Shown in pieces: positions 6,304-14,020 of a DNA stretch of 14,020 bases. Source of the stretch: Cerioporus squamosus. Its lineage: Eukaryota; Basidiomycota; Agaricomycetes; Polyporales; Polyporaceae. Position 1 is the first letter of the stretch, and every line of letters starts with the position of its first letter. The notes beneath the pieces are model-generated. The model saw only the letters and a program-made list of their open reading frames with translations. It had not been told where the DNA came from and made no database searches. The position numbers were made by a program, and so were the translations under genes. The stretch is taken from positions 1 through 14,020 of the forward strand of contig JABYQS010000757.1 of NCBI GenBank assembly GCA_022592435.1, in the 5' to 3' direction.

Positions 6304-9300
6304 CTAATCGACATTGAACTCGTCTGCATCAACATTAGGATCATCTACACGCCCCGCCATACAAGCAATGTCCAAGCCAGGCTTCTCCACGACGAAGTAA
6401 CGGTTAGCGTACCTGTTGGCGGCGTCCGGCTCCTGCGCCTCTGCAGGGGTCATCGGGAGGGGGACCATAGCGATGACAGACACGATGTCTGTCACAGGAA
6501 TGACCTTCCGGACAGTGTCCCCCGGGTGTGTGCATGCTAGAACAGTGTTGCGTGAATAGGCCAGGATGTTGGGGTCGGGGGCCGAGAAGGGGGCAACCAT
6601 AGCAAGCGTATGATCGGCGTCATGGTAGTGGAACTGGAAGTAATAAATCACTTCAGCGAAGTGGTCACCATGCAGCTGCATCATGATGTCAATATATTGC
6701 ATCTGGAATACTTGCGAGACGAACTTGCCTTGACCATGCGCGCACGCCGAGGAGCCTTGCCCCTGGCCTCGCGAGCCTCCTCCTTCCACGCACTGCGGGC
6801 GACTTGCCCTGGCGGGGTGCTCAAGCGGGCCCAACGGCGTACGATGGGGACCCAGTCGGGATTGTCCAAGGGCACCTGATGATCGTGTAGGAAAGTATGA
6901 ATAGCTGCGGCTTCGGTGGGGCTCACATCACGTTCGGTGCGGTCAGCAGCGCGGAGCAGGGCATAGCCTTCCTCGAGGTCGATGCCAGTCAATGGAACCC
7001 CGGGTTCCGGATTGGCAAAGGAGGGGTCTGCGGCTTTCAAAGCATTGACCTGACAACGTCGAAAGGCGCGTTCGGCGACGTTGGCGTAAGGAGTGACATG
7101 TTGCTTAATCTCCCGGGTGATGCTGCCGATGAAGTTCTCCATCGTCCATTGGCTATGGAGAGCCCCTGGGCCGATGCGGATGGCCTCCGGCACGATGTGT
7201 GTGAGTGTGTGCAGGCAAGGGCGCACGAAGTGGAGACGCTCCACGCGCCCCTGGTAGTAGAGCTCCTCGAATCCTTCTGCGTACAGGATGAAGCAGCGAT
7301 GGGCGAGAGGAAGTTGTTGGAGGGGGAGACGCTTCTGCAGAACGATGCGGACGCCAGCAACGAGATAGCAGAAATGGCGGTAATAGTTCTCGGGGAGTAT
7401 GCCGCGCAGGAGTCCGGGGAGAAGACCGTAAACGTACAGTAGGAACTCCCAGGCCTTGTAGCCTGAGGAGATCTTCTCAGCGGGGTTGCGAGGAGGGCGG
7501 TCGAAGGAACCGGGTAGATAACGGGCGCAGGAGGCGACGAGCTTGCCGTGTGCCTGCCATGGCTTCTTCGTGGCGAAGATCGCAAAGTCCCAGCTCGCTT
7601 TGGTGTCGGGGGCCTCGAGATCCATGGCGCCTCGGAGAAGGTCTACGATGAGATCGGTGAGATTGAGCGTGATGAGATGCATAAGGTCCAAAACAAACCC
7701 GCCCGGAACTCCCAGAAACCGTGCGGCGGGCAGTCCGGAGAAAATGCTCGGCTTGGCGATGCCGGTCGCAAGACGGGCCTTGCGGTAGTCGGCCTTCCGC
7801 CGAGTGGCACGCACGGTCGCAAGGTTTGCCTTGTACAGCTGGGGCCGTATGGCCGCGTCCTGGTGGACCCGCAGGGATATGTTGGGTGGGCCATCGTCTT
7901 CAGGGCCATATCTCGTGAGCGCGGGGTAGTAGATGCCGATGCCTGGCTTGTGTCGACCCTGCTGACCGCAGTACAGCCGGCAGCAGTGTGCGCCGGTGTG
8001 TCCGACAAGCCCATTAAGATAAGCCATTGCCGGCGAGTCCGCAGTCACTAGGAAGAGGTACAGATACGAGCGGAAGAGGTGCTGCTCGTCGGCGTCCCAG
8101 ATGGGGAGGCCCTCGCGCTGCAGGGCTGCGACGTGGTACAAGCCTGGGAACAAGAAAGAATCGACGCTCTTGGGCTTGTTGGGGCCGCCAATGACGGCAC
8201 CAGGGAGGATGTAACGCTTCTTGTAGCGCGCAGTAGGGGGAAGATCAAATAGAACCCATATATAGAACCACGTATCGGACCCCTTCGAGGCGTATAGTTG
8301 CGCGCCGTCGATGGAGAACATCAACATGGTGTCCTCGGGGCCAATGCATCGCTTCTGGTGCTCCTCGGGCGTATCCTGCAGATTCTCTGCACGGTCGAGG
8401 TAGTCTTGTCCATAGTAGATGTCCTCGAGGGCCTCCATGTTGCCACCACTCGCCACGAGCTCGGCCTGGATCCTCTCCGTCTCCCGGCGCCGATGTTTCA
8501 TCAACCGCGCGTTCTCCGGCGAGGCCCACATGGCCTGCAGCTGCGGACCGAGGGGGAACGTGAGGAAGGTGCGACGCGGTACTTGGCGACCCCGCGCCAG
8601 CTCGACCGGGTCGTGGCGCGTCTTCCCGCACTTGGGACATACCAAGTCCTTCTCGAACGGCCCAGTGAAGGCCACACAGGTGTCCTCGCACATGTCCGTG
8701 CGAAGTGCCGAGACCCCCGTAAGATTCGCGACGAGCTTCTTGATTTGGTCGTACGAAGGGATGGGATCCTCGGGGTGCAGCTCCATGAACGCGGCACGGT
8801 TGTCAGCGTAGTTCTCCTCAGAGGCGTCGCCACGTGCAATGTACATGCGGACACCCGCACGTTCTACCGGTGTGAGCTCACGAACATCGGGAAGGGGATT
8901 GAGAAGGCGAGCCAAGGCCTCCGGGGCAAGGCCAGAAGAGCCGAGGGTCGCGGAAAGAAGAGGATTGATGAAGCCTTCCGCGTCGATGAACTCTTGACGG
9001 CTAGGCTTTGTGGGGGCGCCCTGGTGCTCAGTATACCCGACCTGCGGCACGCGCTCGGAGTCTGAGGATGACGGTGAAGAGTCTTCGCCCGGCGGCAGAT
9101 CGATCTGGTCGACGTCCATGTCGTCCTCAGCAATGGGGGGAAGGGGAGCAATGGACTGCTGAGTGCCAGACGGCGAATCCTGTTGGCGGCTCGGCGCACG
9201 GGAGAGACCAGGCGGACGGGCCAGCGAGGAGCTGCGCGAGAGATTCGGTGTTTGGATACGCGAGCGAGTCTGGGCTTCATCTTCCTCAGAAGCCGCGCCG

Positions 9301-9973
9301 CCCTCTCCGTCGCCGACTTGGTCTTTGTCCACCTCGTCCTCTTCGTCGCCCTCGTCGTCGTCCTCGTCGTCGCCCTCGTCGTCGTCTTCATCGTCTGACA
9401 ACGGCTCGAGGTCGGGCATGTCGGCGTACTCGTCTTCTAATTCATTCTCGACCTAGTAAGACGGTCAGCTTGGCGACAAGTTCCAATGGGATCCATGCGT
9501 ACCCTGGCAGTCGAAGCGCCAGGTATTGTCCCGGGGGGAGGCCTGCCAGGCAGGATCTGTGGCAGCTGAGAAGAGTGTCAGAGTGTGAGACAGTATAAAG
9601 TCCTGGACTGAGCAGCGCGACATACCGCCGTTCCCGAGTCTGTACGGGGAGCCGCCGAGCTGCTGACACGGGGTCCAGTGGTCGCAGGCTGAGAACGTGA
9701 TGGTGAGCAGCTGTCTAAGCACACACGACCTCCATGAGTACGAACCTGAGGCGGCCCGATGACTTCGGCCCCGGTGAAACGGTCAACATAAATTATTAAT
9801 TCCTCGTCCGGAGTACGGCGATACTCGCGGTGCCTGCGAAAGGTCTTGTGGGAGACAGTGCGACGCTTCTTGCAGTAGCGAGGGCAGTCGCAAGTGTATT
9901 TCTTGGTGTAAACATCTCGGATGCGCGGGAGCGCTGCGTCAGAGGAGGGTGCGGTCTGAGCTGAAGGAGGCAT
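6304..9973 (-). CDS. tnp2: Tnp2-family (CACTA/CMC) DDE transposase, five exons, 1149 aa
   Basis: This DNA transposase would cut and rejoin element ends in the nucleus. Exons: 9973-9746, 9688-9626, 9565-9503, 9452-6729 and 6675-6304, with introns of 57, 60, 50 and 53 nt, all phase 0. The start ATG (A at -3) begins a small Cys/His module (C28, C30, C34, H48), followed by a disordered Pro/Ser linker and an Asp/Glu run (about 137-158). A Cys4 zinc-type motif lies at 373/377/390/393. Likely catalytic residues are D500 in SIDGAQ, D590 in TADSPA and E890 in MENFIG; C608/C609/C613 and D707-LMH fit conserved family positions. The C-terminus ends naturally in DADEFNVD. Assignment to Tnp2 rests on family memory of these motifs; exact catalytic assignments need alignment. 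No internal stop or unexplained frameshift remains, so the gene may be functional. Its 3' end faces the right array, 190 bp away. Confidence 0.9.
6676..6728 (-). other. GC-AG intron in the transposase gene (53 nt)
   Basis: The exon end AAG is followed by GCAAGT, the usual extended donor of GC-AG introns, and the intron closes with ATGCAG after a TTGAC branch-like site. Removing it joins ARMVK to LHGDHFAEVIYYF in frame and reaches the family-typical C-terminus. Without removal the frame stops at 6681-6683. Confidence 0.75.
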
Positions 9974-10048
9974 GTTGAAAGCAGCATGGATGCTGTAAGA
10001 ATTCGAGCAGTGAGTGGGTTGCTGCTGTGAGACCCCAAAGACACACAG

Positions 10049-10058
10049 CTTATATATG
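10049..10058 (-). promoter_or_regulatory. TATA box of the transposase gene
   Basis: On the minus strand CATATATAAG lies about 76 bp upstream of the start codon at 9973, a normal distance for a fungal core promoter with a short leader. It supports the ATG at 9973 rather than in-frame codons further upstream near 10369. Confidence 0.5.
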
Positions 10059-10552
10059 TGCTCACCGCTGTCTCGTTGCCGCTTGCTCCAGATACGATGG
10101 AGGGAGATCGCGCCCTTGCATGTGCAGGTGGCGCCGTTGTGGGCTGGCGGCGTACTACGGGAACAGGTTAGCTGGCATACAGAACCACTGTACCTTACTG
10201 CGCCTGTCTTCTGGTCCCTTCGCCCGTGCCACGACTGCCGAAGGCGTGAGCAGGGATGCGAGATGGTCGGACAGCCAACGGACAGCTGCCCTACCAAGTG
10301 GCAGGGTATCGAGAGGTGTGGCACACGGCGCAGTATGGTGAATTGAAGCACACTGGCGCAAGAACGCATGCGCAGGATCGCAGAATGGATGTGAACCTGT
10401 GCAATTCACAAGCGCAAGCGCAAGCAATAAGGCAGAGAGAGAGAGCTAGCCAGGTTGAACGCAGCACAAACTTGCGCAAACGTACAGATTGGGAACGTAG
10501 GAAACGCGACTTCGCTGTCAAATTAGACGCCACGTCGCTTCGAATTGCCCCT

Positions 10553-10580
10553 GCCTACACTAGCCTACACTGGCCTACAC
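10553..10580 (+). repeat. Three tandem copies of a 10-bp CCTACACT(A/G)G motif
   Basis: GCCTACACTA, GCCTACACTG and GCCTACACGG follow one another. The motif contains CACTA/CACTG, the terminal word of CACTA elements, which is why it is listed. I found no inverted partner near the other end of the transposase gene. Confidence 0.6.
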
Positions 10581-10642
10581 GGAAATCGTAGGTAATAGGT
10601 CGGGATCTCACTGGGCCTCAGCTCTCCACCTCGAGTCCCCGC

Positions 10643-10713
10643 ACTCCTCCCCCGCATACCTCACCCGCACTCCTCACCCGCACTCCTCACCCGCACCCTA
10701 CTCCAGCACTCCT
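10643..10713 (+). repeat. 13-bp minisatellite, about 5.5 copies
   Basis: The unit ACTCCTCACCCGC is seen at 10643, 10656, 10669, 10682 and 10695, followed by a partial copy. Copies at 10669 and 10682 are identical; the others carry a few changes. It lies at the edge between GC-rich sequence to the left and AT-richer sequence to the right. Confidence 0.85.
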
Positions 10714-10737
10714 AACACACACCGTGGGCAAATATTC

Positions 10738-10756
10738 ATGGTCCTACTGGGACCAT
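10738..10756. repeat. Short hairpin next to the minisatellite
   Basis: ATGGTCC (10738-10744) and GGACCAT (10750-10756) form a 7-bp stem with a 5-nt loop, immediately followed by a TATATAAA-like stretch. No function can be assigned. Confidence 0.4.
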
Positions 10757-11640
10757 ATATAAACCATACTGATACCTGACTAAATGATCATTAGCTGATT
10801 TGTCTGTCCGATCACTAAAAGACGATTTTATATAGTCCCCCTGCCTAGCATGAGATGACTATATTCTCTAATTAGCGGATGACCTTAGTGTATGCTCAAG
10901 GCGTAGACTATGCAAAGAGTAGGCATGAATTATGTGCTCATGGTTTTATCGTAGCCATTGCCTGTCCTCAATGGAACAAAGAACTGGTTCATAGTGCATC
11001 TGCCGTACGTTTTCAGAGTGGTCCTACAGTAAATGTGCGAACTCCCAATTTGGAAATTGACATATACCTATCATGCAGGATAACTGTGCTTCCACCATAG
11101 ACAATTGACAGTTACAAAGTTATCAGAAAATCAGATGGTATACATACAGTATGGTACAAGGACTGATTTGCTACGAATCAATGCCATTGGTTTAGGGCAG
11201 GTCAGGCACGAACGATGAAATCATCTCCCAGTATGTCTCCGAGCCTGATTGCCCGTATACCATGAATTATGGCAGCAACATGAACTTGCTGAGACAAAAC
11301 CTGAATCTATTTCCTGTTGTTCTGGGGACCACATAGTGGATGGGATGGGCAGTCGTCCATAGTAATACCATTCAAATTGGGGAGGGTCAGCACATGTTGA
11401 TTGAATTTTGAGCACCGGAGGAGTAAACCATAGGACCTGAAACGGGCAGTCTGTTAGGGCATGATTCCTTGCAGGGTCCGACATGCATCACCAACCATCC
11501 ATTGGTGAACCATTAAGACTACGCGTGCTGCAACCTGTCTATAGACATTGTGACCGGACAACCTCAACACATATCGCATCCTCCGGAAGAGAACATTGTT
11601 GCGCCACATGTAAGTACCATTGTGACTGGTATGGCGTGAC
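10757..11640. other. AT-richer stretch, no supportable gene
   Basis: The base composition is clearly lower in GC than that of the two gene modules to the left. A 73-codon frame at 10879-11100 (+) and an 87-codon frame at 11221-11484 (-) are open but resemble nothing I know and have no convincing splice partners. This may be an old, decayed repeat or intergenic DNA. Confidence 0.45.
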
Positions 11641-12483
11641 TTACCAGGGCAGAACCACTGTGACGCAACCAGGATGAAACCATGCAATATGCTCCTGCGC
11701 ATGCTCCGCCGGGAACAGTGATGGATTGATACAAAGCAGTCTTGCACATGCAGGCGGAGTCGGACCATGCATAAACCATGTAGATGCGGTGGCGCACGGC
11801 GTCAGCGCCCCATGCGGCACTACAATTGGCCAACGTGGTGCGAGTACAGGAACTTGCAGGCAACTACAGGGGACCCCCGCCGCCGGCAGAGAAGCTCGGG
11901 CCAACACCGACTGGGACATGTCCCGCAAGTCATCTGAGACGGAGGATAACCCCGCCCTGTGGATCTGCAAGTGCGACGACGCAGGTCGTGCTCCGCCCGG
12001 CGCCCGCGACCGGCCACTCGGATCTGCGAAGCAGTACGTCGCGCACAAAATGCCCTGGAGCCATCTAGTCATCGGGTGAAAATGATCTACGGTGAGACGA
12101 TTCCGATGAGAGGCTGACGACGTCCAACAAGAGCATAGTCACCTACCTCCGCCAACTTCAAATTGACGCACGCCCTCTGTCCCTGAGAGTGTGCTTTCGT
12201 CAGTCCCGACAGGGAGAACGGTGGTGACACGTACGGGGGGACTCCATAGCAGCGTTGTCACTCCGCTGAGGTCTAACAGACCAGCACTCTGAAGCGCGTA
12301 GCCAACGGGGCTATCGACGGTGAACCCACCCCCACAGGACCATGACGACTTCCTTGCCAAGCGTTCAGGTCGACTCCCGCTACAAGGGCAAGGTTGACGA
12401 TGAGGATGTGTATCCGAGAGTGTTACCTGACAATCTCCTGGAAGCGGAGGGTTGTCGTCAAGACGTCGCGTAGGAACGACCAT
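11641..12483 (-). CDS. Weak hypothetical two-exon gene (260 aa if real)
   Basis: The ATG at 12483 opens exon 12483-12147; a 60-nt intron with donor GTAGGT and acceptor CCGTAG (12146-12087) joins it in frame to 12086-11641. The product would contain many Cys, Pro, Ser and Val residues, with a somewhat protein-like stretch from about residue 52 to 112. I recognise no domain, motif or signal peptide. Agreement of frame across one intron has a one-in-three chance of being accidental, and the second exon looks low in quality. It may equally be noncoding or a decayed fragment. Confidence 0.2.
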
Positions 12484-14020
12484 GGCGCCCTACAGTAGAC
12501 ATGACGGTGTCACCGCTCTAGGATGCTCCGGCGCTGAGAGCTCTGAACAACCAAGAAGACACCTAAGAAGCAATGGGAGTATGTGAGTCTCCGGGCTCGG
12601 AGATAGGGAGGTTATCGACGTACAGCTGCCGGAGCGCGTCCATGACGAAGTCCTCCTACCGTGACGACCAAGATGCTGGCGATAGTGTTAGTCTCCATCC
12701 TGCGTGATACCAGAAGGGCCTCCTTTACAAGGTAAATCCTGAAGACGCGAATATGAAGCGTCGCGGTGCGGGCGGACATGATTCTACCCTGCAGCATTCA
12801 ACTGTCCCGGCCTGCGCTATACGCGGAAGATATCGGGACTCGATCGGGATGCGCGTGGCTTGGTGTTTCGCTTTCCGGAGAATAGTCTCCCGACAGTCCC
12901 GCTTAATCTCTGTGCGATGATTGTCCGTCCAACGCTATCGAAGAGGACGTATAAGTTTGCTCTGAAGGAGCGGCCGATCGCGCTGAAGCGGCGTAGGCCT
13001 AGCTGCTCCAAAGAGCCAAATGTCTAGGGATTTACTGCGCATGCTATCAGTTACTGAGCTCGCCATGAAAACCGCGTTCAAAGAACTACGATGTGAATTT
13101 TACGCATCTCGTACGTGCTGTACAACGTGCACCATCCACATTAGGACGTAGTGGTACATAGGAAAGGCTGGGGACGCGTTTCAGAAAGACCGTGCTCAAC
13201 ACCTACGCTGCCCGACACTAGGCCGACCTCACAAACCATGCGGGTTCGGCCCCGACAGACCATCCTGATATCCATCAGTCTGTCGGTTTCTGGAGCTATC
13301 GAAAGGGAGGCAGCGGATCGCAAGATCGCGTCAAAGACCTTCACAGCTGTCCGCGACGAAAGCCGAGCCGACATGGGAGGCGAGACGTCGACGACAAAAC
13401 AAGAAGAGCACGCGGCTTACCTGTGATTCATCAAACCACCCAAACTGTCTCCGATGCACCAACTCCACACTGCTCCCTCGTGCACTCGTCGAATCTGCAC
13501 GTCGTAGCGTACATGGCGGCATCTAGTTCGCGTCGCACAGCGGCCGAGCATCAGAGACATGGAACAGTGGGCATGAGTCCCGTCATGAGACTCACCGTGA
13601 TGAGGATACCTGGCGGGCCGTACTGACAGACGGCTTCATCATCGGCCGTGAGTGAAGGTCTGCGAGTGCTTCTGAGCTGACGTCTGTGGTCGCAGGCCTA
13701 GGGCTGTTGAGCAAGGTGGGGGCCGCACTGTCAACATTCTGAGGCGTGATTTGAAGCTTGGTGTCGCGGGGCACATGGACTGGGACACGGCGGTCAACGC
13801 GGCAGACCGTGTGGGGGATGGCCAGAGCCGAGAGCCTTGGAGATTATGGCGGGTGCACCCTACGCGAGCGATGAGAATGGCGTTTAGTGGTAAATTGACC
13901 GACACCGGTTGCGACTGGATAAGCAAGGATAGCTCAGAACAAGCTACTGCAACGAAGGAAACAGACAAACTCACGTAATCTCCAGTCGTAGAGAAGCATC
14001 CGAGGAGAGTGCCGCGAGGG
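12484..14020. other. Region with only fragmentary coding signals
   Basis: No gene can be built with confidence. On the plus strand, after an acceptor-like CTGCAG near 12793, an open run to the stop at 13024-13026 looks protein-like (NCPGLRYTRKISG... LVFRFPENSLP), but upstream exons are not found. On the minus strand the frame ending QFGWFDESQ near 13423 is followed by a strong donor GTAAGC, yet the next open frame does not join in phase. These may be remnants of one or more decayed genes or repeats. Confidence 0.4.

Larger units (their letters stand above)
9974..10600. other. Upstream region of the transposase gene with short repeats
   Basis: I see no gene of its own here. Reading on the minus strand, the first 90 bp upstream of the ATG hold the TATA box and leader. 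Further out are a three-copy 6-bp repeat (AAGCGC, about 10409-10425), a 12-nt AG run (10434-10445) and a three-copy 10-bp repeat (10553-10580). The short open frames are not convincing. Confidence 0.5.

Noticed and set aside
6681..6834. Transposase as a frameshifted pseudogene
   Set aside because: A GC-AG intron with a full donor consensus and a branch-like site explains the change of frame and gives a natural C-terminus.
8298..9065. A 255-codon plus-strand frame opposite the transposase
   Set aside because: It is the antisense shadow of exon 4; the minus-strand frame carries the family motifs.
9320..9400. GTC/CTC trinucleotide run as an independent microsatellite
   Set aside because: On the minus strand it encodes the Asp/Glu-rich segment of the transposase and is explained by that.
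9578..10369. A 263-codon minus-strand frame as a separate gene
   Set aside because: Its useful part is exons 1 and 2 of the transposase plus a 57-nt in-frame intron. The upstream part precedes the TATA box and looks noncoding.

Overview
The window looks like nuclear DNA from a GC-rich filamentous basidiomycete (an agaricomycete, perhaps a polypore). The reasons are: introns of about 49-67 nt with GT/GC...AG ends and CTGAC/CTAAC-like branch points, a fungal-style Tnp2 (CACTA/CMC) transposase, and otherwise repeat-rich, gene-poor sequence. The taxon is inferred from these traits; no species-specific marker was seen. The window appears to be a transposon-rich accessory region with no recognisable housekeeping gene.

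Layout. (1) 1-1640: GC-rich, no gene I can support, some splice-like signals. (2) 1641-1940: AT-richer flank with a 47-nt stem-loop. (3) 1941-6113: a nearly mirror-symmetric module. Two divergent genes start from a shared 198-bp promoter: an AT-hook protein on the minus strand (2344-4848, 12 exons reconstructed here) and an intronless Ser/Pro-rich acidic protein on the plus strand (5047-5808). Each gene ends just inside a tandem array of a roughly 66-71-bp unit, and the two arrays are inverted relative to each other. (4) 6304-9973 minus: an apparently intact five-exon Tnp2-family transposase of 1149 aa, whose last intron is of the GC-AG type. (5) 9974-10760: its promoter region, then short tandem repeats. 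(6) 10760-14020: AT-richer, then mixed sequence with only weak, unrecognised coding candidates.

The most interesting object is the module 1941-6113. It resembles a foldback-like or long-terminal-repeat DNA element carrying two unfamiliar nuclear-type proteins. One has an AT-hook. The promoter centre holds a palindrome whose 9-nt half-site recurs inside the terminal arrays. My working hypothesis is a self-regulating accessory pair: the AT-hook protein binds array units and the promoter, much as TNPA of plant En/Spm binds subterminal repeats. Mobility could come from the neighbouring Tnp2 enzyme or from one elsewhere in the genome. None of this function is proven by the sequence. What is directly seen is the symmetry, the repeats, the phase-consistent exon chains and the motifs.
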